This document shows positions 1-8,810 of a stretch of 64,000 nt of DNA, piece after piece. Each line of letters starts with the position of its first letter. Within the stretch, counting starts at the first letter, position 1. Source of the DNA: Balneola sp. (GTDB taxonomy: Bacteria > Bacteroidota > Rhodothermia > Balneolales > Balneolaceae); the NCBI GenBank assembly GCA_002694685.1, contig NZMW01000013.1:62001-126000 (forward strand), in the 5' to 3' direction. The translations under genes and the position numbers were made by a program. The notes under the pieces are model-generated. The model made no database searches. It was not told the origin of the DNA and worked only from the letters and a program-made list of their open reading frames with translations.

Positions 1-113
1 GCTACGGAACTTCTTTTTCAAAAATGGTGATACTCCCCAAAGTTTAACGCCCTCTTCATACTATCTACACTCAATTTTCCTTATCTTAATAGTGTAAAAG
101 TAAAATTTTGTTT

Positions 114-150
114 GTCCCGAACGCTCTGCGTTTTTCTGTCATTTAGGGAC
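114..150. repeat. Possible degenerate copy of the ACGCTCTGCGT repeat
   Basis: The segment contains the 11-base core ACGCTCTGCGT (121-131), which is also the core of the perfect inverted repeat at 4201-4248. It is flanked by a short inverted pair, GTCCC (114-118) and GGGAC (146-150). It lies in the 5' leader of fumC. It may be a decayed member of the same dispersed family or chance similarity. Confidence 0.25.
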
Positions 151-188
151 ACGTAATTCTCAATTTTAAAAAAGATATTCGTAGAAGA

Positions 189-1580
189 ATGAGTGAATTT
201 CGTACCGAAAAAGATTCCATGGGTGAAGTTAAGGTTCCTAAAGACGCTTTATATGGAGCACAGACCCAGCGTGCACACGATAATTTTCCAGTAAGTGGCA
301 TTAAATTCAGCCGGGAGTTTATTGAAGCTCTGGGCTATGTAAAGAAATCAGCCGCTGCTGTAAATGCAGAATTGGGACTGATTGATGAAGGGGTAGCCAA
401 AGCTATAAAGGCTGCAGCCCAGGAAGTCATCGATGGAATGCACGACAAAGAATTCGTGATCGATATCTTTCAAACCGGTTCCGGTACTTCTACCAACATG
501 AATGCGAATGAGATGATCGCTCACCGGGCTAATGAGCTCAAAAAAAATCTGGATGTAAATATTCACCCCAACGATCACATCAACTACGGACAAAGCTCCA
601 ATGATGTAATCCCAACTACTATCCGTGTAGCTGCTGTTAAAGCTGTAAATAATAACCTGATTCCGGCGCTTGAGCATCTTCACAAAACCTTTCTTGAAAA
701 AGGAAAAGAATATGCTGATGTGGTTAAAACCGGCCGCACTCACCTCATGGATGCTATGCCGGTTACTATTGAACAAGAGTTTAGTGGTTATGCCCGCCAG
801 ATTGAACTAGGTATAAAGAGGGTAGAATCTACGCTCGAACGAATTAGTGAACTTCCCCAGGGCGGAACAGCTGTTGGAACTGGAATCAATACACATAAAG
901 ATTTTGGGAAGAAGTTTGCGGCTAAAATTTCTGAATTAACGAACGAGAAATTCACCGAAGCAGAAAATCACTTTGAAGCACAAGCAACGGTGGATGCGCC
1001 CGTTGAGCTCAGTGGTCAGCTAAAAACCATCGCAGTTGGGTTGATGAAAATCGGAAATGACTTACGCTGGATGAACTCAGGTCCCAATAGCGGACTTGGC
1101 GAAGTTGAGCTTGCTGCCTTGCAGCCCGGATCATCCATTATGCCGGGGAAAGTAAATCCGGTAATTGAAGAATCTATTACCATGGTTTGTGCGCAAGTAA
1201 TCGGAAACGATGCTACAGTTACCATTGCCGGGCAAGCCGGAAATTTTGAACTAAATGTGATGTTACCCGTAGTGGCTCATAACCTGTTAGAGTCTATAAA
1301 TATATTGGCTAATGCTGCCAGAAATCTGGCGGACCGATCTGTTTCAAGACTGAAAGTAAGGAAGGAGAATATTGCTTCAATGGTAGAAAAAAACCCAATT
1401 TTGGTTACTGCTTTAAATCCTATCATTGGATATGATAAAGCAGCTAAAATTGCCAAGAAAGCTTATGCTGAAGGCAGAGCCCTGAAAGATGTAGCAAAAG
1501 AGATGACAGATCTTTCCGATGAGGAACTTGAAAAAGCATTAGATCCTATAAAAATGACAAAAGGAGGCTTTACCGAGTAA
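189..1580 (+). CDS. fumC: Class II fumarate hydratase
   Basis: Interconverts fumarate and L-malate in the cytosolic TCA cycle. At 463 residues it has the usual length of class II (iron-independent) fumarases. All family signatures are visible: the GSGTSTNMNANE segment at residues 97-108, the HPND...SSND region at 126-139, TGRTHLMDA at 181-189 with the active-site His185, and the mobile loop GSSIMPGKVNP at 314-324 that carries the catalytic serine. The family also holds aspartase and argininosuccinate lyase, but these loops fit fumarase best. The ATG at 189 is the first codon of the conserved N-terminal region. No good Shine-Dalgarno site is seen, as expected for this phylum. The gene is single and is followed by another central-carbon gene on the same strand after 146 bases. 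Confidence 0.97.
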   Translation: MSEFRTEKDSMGEVKVPKDALYGAQTQRAHDNFPVSGIKFSREFIEALGYVKKSAAAVNAELGLIDEGVAKAIKAAAQEVIDGMHDKEFVIDIFQTGSGTSTNMNANEMIAHRANELKKNLDVNIHPNDHINYGQSSNDVIPTTIRVAAVKAVNNNLIPALEHLHKTFLEKGKEYADVVKTGRTHLMDAMPVTIEQEFSGYARQIELGIKRVESTLERISELPQGGTAVGTGINTHKDFGKKFAAKISELTNEKFTEAENHFEAQATVDAPVELSGQLKTIAVGLMKIGNDLRWMNSGPNSGLGEVELAALQPGSSIMPGKVNPVIEESITMVCAQVIGNDATVTIAGQAGNFELNVMLPVVAHNLLESINILANAARNLADRSVSRLKVRKENIASMVEKNPILVTALNPIIGYDKAAKIAKKAYAEGRALKDVAKEMTDLSDEELEKALDPIKMTKGGFTE

Positions 1581-1654
1581 TACTTTTGTTAGCGCAGGAT
1601 TAACTCAAATTTAATAGGAAAAGAACGATAGGGGCGCTGGAGACTGTTTCATAA

Positions 1655-1696
1655 AAAAGCGCTTTTCCGTATAATATCGCCCCGTTTGGATGGGCG
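1655..1696 (+). promoter_or_regulatory. Candidate promoter/operator upstream of the E1 gene
   Basis: A perfect 12-base palindrome AAAAGCGCTTTT (1655-1666) is followed by TATAAT (1670-1675) and then by a short inverted repeat CGCCC/GGGCG (1678-1682 and 1692-1696). The palindrome would sit in the spacer of a sigma-70-like promoter, a place where a repressor could act. No strong -35 box is visible, so the promoter call is tentative. Confidence 0.3.
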
Positions 1697-1726
1697 CTTT
1701 CCTAAAAACAAGAACAAAATCACATA

Positions 1727-4147
1727 ATGGCTCAAGTAAAAGAAAAGACGACAAGAAGTAAGTTTACCGCTGCTCAGAAAAAAGAAATCCTTGCTGATTT
1801 CAAACTGGGTTGGGTAAGTCGGCATATGTCGTTGATCGGTAGAAAAGAAGTACTTACCGGAAAAGCCAAATTTGGGATTTTTGGAGATGGAAAGGAAGTC
1901 CCTCAGATCGCGATGGCTAAAGTTTTTAAGAATGGAGATTTCCGTTCGGGATACTATCGTGACCAAACCTTTATGATGGCGATTGGGCAAGTTACGCCTC
2001 AGCAGCTTTTTGCACAACTCTATGCTCACGCTGATGTAGAAGCTGACCCGCATTCAGCTGGCCGCCAGATGAATTCTCACTTTGCTTCTCGTTTAGTTGA
2101 TGAGGAAGGAAACTGGAAAGATCAAACCAAGTCAAAAAATACTTCATCTGATATTTCACCAACAGCCGGGCAAATGGCTCGTCTGTTAGGTCTTGCCCAA
2201 GCCTCAAAAGTGTATCGAAACGAAAAAGCTTTGAAAGGTAAAGAGTGGAAGAAGTTCTCAAATAAAGGAAATGAAATTGCATTCGGAACTATTGGTGATG
2301 CCAGTACTTCGGAAGGAGTTTTTTGGGAAACCATTAACGCTGCCGGAGTTCTTCAGATACCAATGGTAATGTCCGTTTGGGATGATGGATTTGGAATTTC
2401 GGTGGCCAAGCAATACCAGACTACTAAAGAAAATATATCTGAGATCCTGAAAGGCTTCCAGCGTACAGAAGAAGAGGATGGATATGAAATTCTGAGAGTG
2501 AAAGCCTGGGACTATGAAGCACTGATCGAAACCTATCAGAAAGCTGAAGAAATTGCTCGCAAAGAGCATGTGCCGGTTCTGATTCACGTTCAGGAAGTTA
2601 CTCAGCCCCAGGGGCATTCAACTTCAGGTTCTCACGAGCGTTACAAATCTGAAGAACGGTTGAAGTGGGAAGAGGAATATTGCTGTCTCGAACGTCTTCG
2701 CCAGTGGATTCTGGAAAACGATATTGCCAAGGAAGAAAAACTTGACGAGCTGGAAGAAGAAGCTCAAAATGAAATTAATGAGGCGAAGAAAGCAGCATGG
2801 AAAGCTTTCATGGATCCTATCAAGCAGGAGAAGTCTACGGTAATTGACCTTATCAATAAGCTGAAGGAAGAAACCGGCATTGAAAAGCTTGGAGAATTCG
2901 CAAAGAAGTTGAAGAATTATCCGAATGCAATTCGTAAGGATATCTTGTCCGCAGCTCGTAAATCTCTGGCATTGACTGCAGGTAAGAATAGTTCAGCCAG
3001 AAATGAACTTTCAGACTTTGTAAGCAAGTCCCGAGAAGAAAATAAAGAACGGTACAATTCTCACCTATATAGTGAGACCCCACATTCTCCGCTGAATGTA
3101 TCAGAAATCAAGCCTGAGTATCCTGAAAAACCCGAGCGTGTAGACGGAAGGTTGGTGATCAGAGAAAATTTCGACGCCATTTTTGACAAATATCCAAACA
3201 CCCTCATTTTTGGAGAAGATTCCGGTAAACTGGGTGATGTGAATAAAGGACTCGAAGGGATGCAGGAGAAATACGGCGAAACCCGTGTGAGTGATACCGG
3301 TATCCGTGAAGCGACTATTTTGGGACAAGGTATTGGGATGTCGATCAGAGGACTTCGTCCAATTGCTGAAATTCAGTATCTCGATTATTTACTCTATTGT
3401 TTTCAGGGCATTTCTGATGATTTGGCAACGCTCCGTTACCGCACGAAAGGCGGTCAGGCTGCCCCATTGATTGTACGAACACGTGGCCATCGGCTGGAAG
3501 GAATCTGGCACTCAGGCTCGCCAATGGGGATGATTGTAAACGGCGCACGAGGAGTGCATTTATGCGTTCCAAGAAATCTAACCGAAGCGGCAGGATTTTA
3601 TAACACCCTTCTACAAGGAGATGATCCCGCTATCGTTATTGAGCCACTCAATGGATATCGCCTGAAAGAAAACTTGCCTTCGAATGTGGGTGAATTTACG
3701 ACCCCTCTCGGTAAACCTGAGATTGTCAATGAAGGCTCAGATATCACAGTAATTTCTTATGGATCTACCTTTAATATTATTGAGGGCATTATACCACAGC
3801 TTGAGGAAGCCGGCATTTCCATGGAGCTCATTGATGTGCGAACGCTCATGCCTTTTGATCTGGATCATGTAATAGGTAAGTCGCTTAGCAAGACGAATCG
3901 CCTGATGATTGTTGATGAAGATGTACCGGGTGGAGGTTCAGCTTATATCCTCCATAAAGTTCTTGAAGAACAAGGTGGCTATTTCAATCTGGATTCAGAG
4001 CCGAAATGCGTTACTGCCCACGATCACCGTCCGGCTTATGCTTCTGATGGAGATTATTTCAGTAAGCCAAATGCTGAGGATATCTTTGAAGCGATTTATG
4101 AAGTGATGCGTAAAGCAGATACGGAGCGATTCCCGGCTATTTATTGA
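1727..4147 (+). CDS. 2-oxoacid dehydrogenase E1, fused alpha and beta subunits
   Basis: Thiamine-diphosphate-dependent decarboxylase component of a branched-chain 2-oxoacid or pyruvate dehydrogenase complex. One 806-residue chain carries both halves: an alpha-type domain at about 20-400 and a beta-type (transketolase pyrimidine-binding plus C-terminal) domain at about 460-806, joined by a charged linker. The ThDP motif starts at G190-D-A and ends at W218-D-D, so the usual GDG...NN is altered at both ends; from memory this variant is common in Bacteroidota fused E1 proteins. The beta half keeps the FGEDSG and DTGIREATILGQGIG regions. No E2 or E3 gene is adjacent, so those subunits must be elsewhere. 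The substrate (branched-chain 2-oxoacids, pyruvate or both) cannot be decided from sequence. Confidence 0.88.
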   Translation: MAQVKEKTTRSKFTAAQKKEILADFKLGWVSRHMSLIGRKEVLTGKAKFGIFGDGKEVPQIAMAKVFKNGDFRSGYYRDQTFMMAIGQVTPQQLFAQLYAHADVEADPHSAGRQMNSHFASRLVDEEGNWKDQTKSKNTSSDISPTAGQMARLLGLAQASKVYRNEKALKGKEWKKFSNKGNEIAFGTIGDASTSEGVFWETINAAGVLQIPMVMSVWDDGFGISVAKQYQTTKENISEILKGFQRTEEEDGYEILRVKAWDYEALIETYQKAEEIARKEHVPVLIHVQEVTQPQGHSTSGSHERYKSEERLKWEEEYCCLERLRQWILENDIAKEEKLDELEEEAQNEINEAKKAAWKAFMDPIKQEKSTVIDLINKLKEETGIEKLGEFAKKLKNYPNAIRKDILSAARKSLALTAGKNSSARNELSDFVSKSREENKERYNSHLYSETPHSPLNVSEIKPEYPEKPERVDGRLVIRENFDAIFDKYPNTLIFGEDSGKLGDVNKGLEGMQEKYGETRVSDTGIREATILGQGIGMSIRGLRPIAEIQYLDYLLYCFQGISDDLATLRYRTKGGQAAPLIVRTRGHRLEGIWHSGSPMGMIVNGARGVHLCVPRNLTEAAGFYNTLLQGDDPAIVIEPLNGYRLKENLPSNVGEFTTPLGKPEIVNEGSDITVISYGSTFNIIEGIIPQLEEAGISMELIDVRTLMPFDLDHVIGKSLSKTNRLMIVDEDVPGGGSAYILHKVLEEQGGYFNLDSEPKCVTAHDHRPAYASDGDYFSKPNAEDIFEAIYEVMRKADTERFPAIY

Positions 4148-4200
4148 TGAGGGGGGAACTGTTAGCTGTCAGATTTTAGCTTTCAGTCAGTTTATCTCGC

Positions 4201-4248
4201 TCCGCACGCTCTGCGTCGGAGCGATGGTTCCGACGCAGAGCGTGCGGA
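4201..4248. repeat. Perfect 20-bp inverted repeat, nested in a larger palindrome
   Basis: Arms at 4201-4220 and 4229-4248 are exact reverse complements around an 8-base loop. They contain the core ACGCTCTGCGT. The hairpin is nested inside a second inverted pair, AGCTGTCAG at 4164-4172 with CTGACAGCT at 4299-4307. No T-run follows on either strand, so it does not look like a simple terminator, although the stem alone could block read-through between the two converging transcripts. The form fits a dispersed REP-like or MITE-like element. Confidence 0.7.
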
Positions 4249-4309
4249 ACAAGTGGTATAGTGATATAATTATCACACTCATATAGATTGCGACAAAGCT
4301 GACAGCTTC

Positions 4310-5650
4310 CTAAATCAACCCGCGCGCCTTAAGCTCCAAATACTTATTAATCGCATTTACAGAAAGTTCTTTAGGTGGGGTGAGGATGGTCTGAATGCCT
4401 CGCTGATTTAATGCCTTCACAATCTGTTTCTTCTCGTAGGAAAATTTCTCAGCTACTGTTTTGGTGTACACCTGTCCAATCGTTTTAGACTCTTCATGCA
4501 GTAGTTTGGTCATTTCAGTATTCTCAAAAAAGATGGTAACTAGCAGGTGATCTTTCGCAATTCGCTGGAGGTAAGGAAGCTGGCGCTCCATGGAAGAAAA
4601 AGTCTCGAAATTGGTATAAAGCAAAACCAGACTTCGCTGATTGACATATTTCCGAAGTGAAACCACAAGACGCTCATAATCTGATTCCATGAAGTTGGTA
4701 TCGAGATTATAAAGTGCTTCCTGAATACGCTGAATATGTGGCCGCCTTTTCTCCGGCTTAACGACCACAGAATCATTATTGGAAAAAGTTACCAAGCCGG
4801 CTTTATCATCTTTGATGAGGGCAATATTCGAAATAACCAGACTGGTGTTGATGGCATAATCGAGCAGATGTAATCCCTCGAAAGGCATTTTCATTACTCG
4901 CCCCATGTCAATTACGTTAATGACATTCTGAGAGCGTTCATCCTGATACTGATTGACCATCAGGTCATTGGCACGAGCGGTGGCTTTCCAATTGATAGAA
5001 CGGACATCATCACCACGCACATATTCCTTGATTTGGTCGAATTCCATGGTGTGACCGACTCGCCGTATCTTTTTGATACCAATGTCAGTCAACCGGTTTG
5101 AGATAGCGTACATCTTAAATTTGCGCATCTGAATAAAAGAGGGGTAAACCGGAACTGTTTGCTGAGCAGGAATACTAATTTTTCTACGAACAAATCCTAC
5201 AGAGCTGTTCAGGAACACATTAATATCCCCAAAATCATATTCTCCCCGCTCAGTTGGTCTTAGTTCATAAGTAAATTCCTTTTGTTGGTTACTTTCCAAT
5301 TCAGACTGAATACTAAAATCCCGCAACTGAAATTGGTGTGGTATTTCATCAATAATTTCAGCCTGAATATTGAATGAGTAGATGCTGGAGATCTCTAATC
5401 GAATTGTATTTTCATCTCCATTAGACAATCGCTGAGGCACAATCCTTTTGCCTGAAACAGGGTCTTTTCTGCTGAAGAGTAATGCAAGATCAATCCCCAA
5501 AATGATAACAAATCCAAAGAAAAACACTTCAGCAAGGTGCCCGATGATGGGTACAAAATACCCAATCAGGAAAGTCAGAGCGACTCCCGCAAGCATCTGA
5601 AAGAACAGGTTGCTAAGATGAATTTGTTTGAAGATGGTTAGGGGGTTCAT
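4310..5650 (-). CDS. DUF58 domain protein (MoxR-associated)
   Basis: Partner protein of MoxR AAA+ ATPases; DUF58 proteins carry a von Willebrand A-like fold and often two N-terminal membrane helices. Here hydrophobic segments lie at about residues 12-60, a beta-rich region follows, and the DUF58 signature REYVRGDDVRSINW-type sequence (here KEYVRGDDVRSINWKATAR) is at about 210-230. The vWA metal site is degenerate: the first strand ends VIDMGRV rather than DxSxS. It is the last gene of the cluster, separated from moxR by 225 bases that hold a repeat, whereas all upstream genes overlap. Function is probably chaperone-like maturation of an extracytoplasmic or metal-containing target; the target is unknown. 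Confidence 0.85.
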   Translation of the reverse strand: MNPLTIFKQIHLSNLFFQMLAGVALTFLIGYFVPIIGHLAEVFFFGFVIILGIDLALLFSRKDPVSGKRIVPQRLSNGDENTIRLEISSIYSFNIQAEIIDEIPHQFQLRDFSIQSELESNQQKEFTYELRPTERGEYDFGDINVFLNSSVGFVRRKISIPAQQTVPVYPSFIQMRKFKMYAISNRLTDIGIKKIRRVGHTMEFDQIKEYVRGDDVRSINWKATARANDLMVNQYQDERSQNVINVIDMGRVMKMPFEGLHLLDYAINTSLVISNIALIKDDKAGLVTFSNNDSVVVKPEKRRPHIQRIQEALYNLDTNFMESDYERLVVSLRKYVNQRSLVLLYTNFETFSSMERQLPYLQRIAKDHLLVTIFFENTEMTKLLHEESKTIGQVYTKTVAEKFSYEKKQIVKALNQRGIQTILTPPKELSVNAINKYLELKARGLI

Positions 5651-5704
5651 GAAATTTTTATAGCGTTAATTCTTGTAAGGACACTTTTTTGGTGATATAA
5701 AAAT

Positions 5705-5847
5705 CGTCATTGCGAAGCCTTTTGTTCCGAGCATTAGGAACAAAGGCTGTGGCAATCTCCTGGAAAATGCTTATGAGCGTTGTTAGAGAGATCGCTTCGT
5801 CGAATGAAAAAATAGCTCATGCTAAAATAAAGGACTCCTCGCGATGA
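5705..5847. repeat. MITE/REP-like palindromic element (CGTCATTGCGA type)
   Basis: The segment starts with GTCATTGCGAAG and ends with CCTCGCGATGAC, which form imperfect terminal inverted repeats. Inside are a hairpin AGCCTTTTGTTCC/GGAACAAAGGCT (one bulged base, about 5716-5746) and a second inverted pair GCAATCTC (5752-5759) with GAGATCGC (5788-5795, one mismatch). This matches a widespread family of non-coding palindromic repeats that I know from Bacteroidota and other phyla. It sits between moxR and the DUF58 gene, inside an otherwise closely packed operon. Confidence 0.7.
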
Positions 5848-5875
5848 CATGTTGATTTTGGATTTATTCTAATCT

Positions 5876-6904
5876 TTACCGCGGTACCTCCACTTTTTCC
5901 AAGATGATCTGTATTACCTGGTCGGGTTTCATTCCTTCCATTTCTTTTTCCGGAGTCAAGGTGATTCGGTGGCGGAGCACAGGATTGATCATCTCTTTAA
6001 CATCTTCCGGAGTAATGAAATCTCGTCCGTTCATGGCAGCCCAGGCTTGTGCAGCTCTCATCACAAAAACGGAAGCTCGCGGAGAAGCCCCAATTGATAC
6101 AGAATTGCTGTTTCGGGTATTCTGGATGATTTGAGCTATATACTCCATCAGCTCGGGTTCTACATGGATGGATGAAACGACATCCCGCTGTTTGGTGATT
6201 TCTTCGCCGGAAATAACTTTATCTAGTTTGCTGATGTCCAGCTTATTTTTTCGGGAATAACTGCCTGAAAGAATTTTAACCTCTTCATCCAGTGACGGAT
6301 AAGGAACGTCAATCCGAAACAGAAACCGGTCAAGTTGAGCCTCCGGAAGCCGATACGTACCTTCATGCTCAATGGGATTTTGAGTAGCAACTACCATGAA
6401 AGGCGCTTCCATAAGGTAGGTTTTACCATCCACTGTTATTTGCCGTTCCTCCATCACTTCAAATAAAGCAGCCTGGGTTTTAGCTGGTGATCGGTTGATC
6501 TCATCAATCAAAACTATGTTCGAAAAAACAGGGCCTTCCTTGAACTCAAAGTCAGTAGTTTTTGGGTTGAAGACAGAGGTTCCGATAACATCGGCCGGCA
6601 TCAGGTCAGGGGTAAACTGGATGCGGGAAAAATCGGATGCTATAGTTTGGGCAAGCAGCTTAGTGGTTAAAGTCTTGGCTACACCCGGAACGCCTTCAAT
6701 CAAAACGTGTCCATCTGCCAGCAAGGCTGCAATCAGCAGATCAACCATACGCTGCTGTCCGACAATGATTTTGCCAATTTCAGCACGGATGCTGCTCACC
6801 AGCTTCTCAACACCGGATAAGTCCATTCGGCTTTCAAAAGGTGCTTTTTCTTGATCTTCTTTTTCAGGCTGTTCGTTTTGGGGATCTTTTTCTTCTGTGC
6901 TCAT
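5876..6904 (-). CDS. MoxR-family AAA+ ATPase
   Basis: ATP-driven chaperone of the MoxR class, 342 residues, cytosolic, acting with the DUF58 and membrane proteins of this operon. Visible motifs are Walker A GVPGVAKT (about residues 70-77), Walker B LIDEINRSPAK, the sensor region ATQNPIEHEGTYRLPEAQLDRF-like segment, and a C-terminal AAA lid. The N-terminal about 25 residues are charged and disordered in character. Its start overlaps the end of the DUF4350 gene by 4 bases (ATGA), which implies translational coupling. The window holds a second MoxR gene at 33.1-34.1 kb that is clearly homologous but has no partner genes nearby. Confidence 0.93.
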   Translation of the reverse strand: MSTEEKDPQNEQPEKEDQEKAPFESRMDLSGVEKLVSSIRAEIGKIIVGQQRMVDLLIAALLADGHVLIEGVPGVAKTLTTKLLAQTIASDFSRIQFTPDLMPADVIGTSVFNPKTTDFEFKEGPVFSNIVLIDEINRSPAKTQAALFEVMEERQITVDGKTYLMEAPFMVVATQNPIEHEGTYRLPEAQLDRFLFRIDVPYPSLDEEVKILSGSYSRKNKLDISKLDKVISGEEITKQRDVVSSIHVEPELMEYIAQIIQNTRNSNSVSIGASPRASVFVMRAAQAWAAMNGRDFITPEDVKEMINPVLRHRITLTPEKEMEGMKPDQVIQIILEKVEVPR

Positions 6905-8103
6905 CGTTGACTTAGGTTATAGAATTCATCAATTCGTTCGGTTAACAATTTTAGTTCTTTTTGGGTGATTTCATCCTGCCGGGAAATCTTGTCGATCAGG
7001 TCAAACAGTCCATCTATTTCTGCTTTATCAATACCTGATCGAAGGGAAATATCTTTTTTGGTATCAGCATCAATTTCTGAAGTATCAAGACCAAGGTTGG
7101 AGCGAATGTAGTCATAGAAAAACCGAATTTTCTTATCGGCTATTAACTTATGATCACCTTTCTCCAAATATAAACTCCCTATAGTTTTAGCAAATTCGAT
7201 ACTGGAGTTTTTGGGCTGTTCAATGTCTGGGATAATCCGTTGCTTCCGCTTGGCTCTGAAAATCATAAACAAAAGTACTCCACTCAAACTAATGAACCAT
7301 GCCCAGCTCAGGTATTCCTCAGAAACAATATAGCGTACCGCACTGCCTCTGGCGGATCGCACTTCTTTATAATATTCGTCCCAGATAGTTTCCTGTTGAG
7401 GCAGGTATGAGAGAGCTTTTAATGCATAATCAGCTCCGGTCCTGTCCCGCACAAAATAGTTCGTAAATAAGGTAGGATTTGAATGCAGGAAAAGGTTTCC
7501 TTCACCGAATTTCACTTTGATGTAATTTATATTTCCTTCATCATTCACGCCAAGAGAAGTGACAGAAAATGTTGAATCAAAATTTGAGAAATACGTTTCG
7601 GTTGTGCTTTGATAATAAGGAAAGCCGTTTGGTTGGTTGAGCGCTGGATTAGTAAAATTGACATAAGCGGTATCATCATCCGTAATAGATCCACCACCCA
7701 ATAGGGGATTGTTCAGTGTTGTGCCGATTTCGAAGCTGTCTTTAAAAGCCTGTTGAAAGGTTCTCGAGGCGATAAACACCTGTGCTCCACGTTCAACCTG
7801 GAAAAGGAGGATATCGGTTTCCCATTGATCAATTCCAAAAGTTCGGTTTATAAATATCCAGTTCTTTTGGGGATCGGTGGTGTCTGCATATTCAAAAATC
7901 GGGGCCCGGTTGGTGGTAATTTGATCTGCCGGAAATGCAGTAGGGAGCAGAGAGTGGATCAGATATCCGCCATAAGGAATTTTATCCTCAGCAGAAAAAC
8001 TCTCAGTCCAATCCAGAGGCTTGGGACTTAAAATCTGAACGAGAACGTAGATTGCAATCAGCCCGCCTAAAATAAAATAATATGTCCGTTCTTTCTTAAA
8101 CAT
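6901..8103 (-). CDS. DUF4350 domain membrane protein
   Basis: A 400-residue protein with one N-terminal helix (about residues 7-25), a large extracytoplasmic part with the DUF4350-type GATase-like fold expected at about 40-220, a second transmembrane helix at about 263-283, and a charged cytoplasmic tail of roughly 110 residues. The N-terminal LSPKPLDWTESFSAEDKIPYGG-type region is typical of Bacteroidota DUF4350 proteins. It overlaps the DUF4129 gene by one base upstream and moxR by four bases downstream. The biochemical role is unknown; context makes it part of the MoxR-DUF58 membrane system. Confidence 0.8.
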   Translation of the reverse strand: MFKKERTYYFILGGLIAIYVLVQILSPKPLDWTESFSAEDKIPYGGYLIHSLLPTAFPADQITTNRAPIFEYADTTDPQKNWIFINRTFGIDQWETDILLFQVERGAQVFIASRTFQQAFKDSFEIGTTLNNPLLGGGSITDDDTAYVNFTNPALNQPNGFPYYQSTTETYFSNFDSTFSVTSLGVNDEGNINYIKVKFGEGNLFLHSNPTLFTNYFVRDRTGADYALKALSYLPQQETIWDEYYKEVRSARGSAVRYIVSEEYLSWAWFISLSGVLLFMIFRAKRKQRIIPDIEQPKNSSIEFAKTIGSLYLEKGDHKLIADKKIRFFYDYIRSNLGLDTSEIDADTKKDISLRSGIDKAEIDGLFDLIDKISRQDEITQKELKLLTERIDEFYNLSQR

Positions 8104-8810
8104 CAGGAATCGGCCCGGGCTTGAAATTTATGGTATACATCCCGGACGGTTTCAAAGCCGGATTTATCAATCTTGAAATCCCCGTATTCTACATATTCAT
8201 AATAAGTGGTGAGCTTGTTAAAGAAGCTTCCGGAAGGGTGGGAGCCCAATTCTCTAAGATAATCATGATTGGTTTTGTCGGGTTTCCATGCAATCAGCTC
8301 TTTTTTATTGAGCTGCTGAATGGCTTTGAGGTAGAGAATCCGAACAGCATCCCGATAAAGATTCTCTGCAAGGGCTCTCTGAAGAAGCTCGTCATAGTCT
8401 GTTTTCGAAAGTTCTGATTCAGCTACATTCAATGAAACTGACTGACGGGCATTTTTCTTAGAAAAAGAGGTCGTTAAGTTTCCGCCCAACAGGTGATTGA
8501 CCAGCGCGACAAAAACCAGCCCGAAAATAACAAAGAAAATGAATTTGATAATTGTAGAAGCCCAGGGATTGTCAAAAATCCATTGTAGCGTTTGAATGAA
8601 CCATTGCTGGATTCGGCTCAATAATGTCTCAGGGTTTTCAGCTACTTCGTTATAATCAAAAACATCTTCATCGGTGAGGCTTTCCAAAGTTTGGGCATCA
8701 ATAGTACGGACATTAACCTCGCTGCTGTCGGGTTGAAATTGAACGGGGACGGAGTCCTGAGCAGTAACGGTTAAAGGAAACAGGAATATGAAAAGGAGTT
8801 TCGCAATCAA
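8103..8810 (-). CDS. DUF4129 domain membrane protein
   Basis: A 235-residue protein with a probable signal peptide (MIAKLLFIFLFPLTVTAQ), an extracytoplasmic acidic stretch, one transmembrane helix at about residues 90-112 and a C-terminal cytoplasmic DUF4129 domain (LLQRALAENLYRDAVRILYL and YYEYVEYGDF motifs). DUF4129 domains are regularly fused or linked to transglutaminase-like and DUF58 proteins. Its start overlaps the preceding membrane-protein gene by 4 bases and its end touches the DUF4350 start. No catalytic residues can be named; it is probably a structural or sensing component of the cluster. Confidence 0.8.
   Translation of the reverse strand: MIAKLLFIFLFPLTVTAQDSVPVQFQPDSSEVNVRTIDAQTLESLTDEDVFDYNEVAENPETLLSRIQQWFIQTLQWIFDNPWASTIIKFIFFVIFGLVFVALVNHLLGGNLTTSFSKKNARQSVSLNVAESELSKTDYDELLQRALAENLYRDAVRILYLKAIQQLNKKELIAWKPDKTNHDYLRELGSHPSGSFFNKLTTYYEYVEYGDFKIDKSGFETVRDVYHKFQARADS

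Noticed and set aside
348-2053. Minus-strand frames of 134-142 codons opposite fumC and the E1 gene
   Set aside because: Their sequences show no domain, and the opposite strand encodes clearly recognisable, full-length enzymes.
4201-4248. Perfect inverted repeat as a rho-independent terminator
   Set aside because: No T-run on either side; better explained as a repeat element, though it might still slow transcription.
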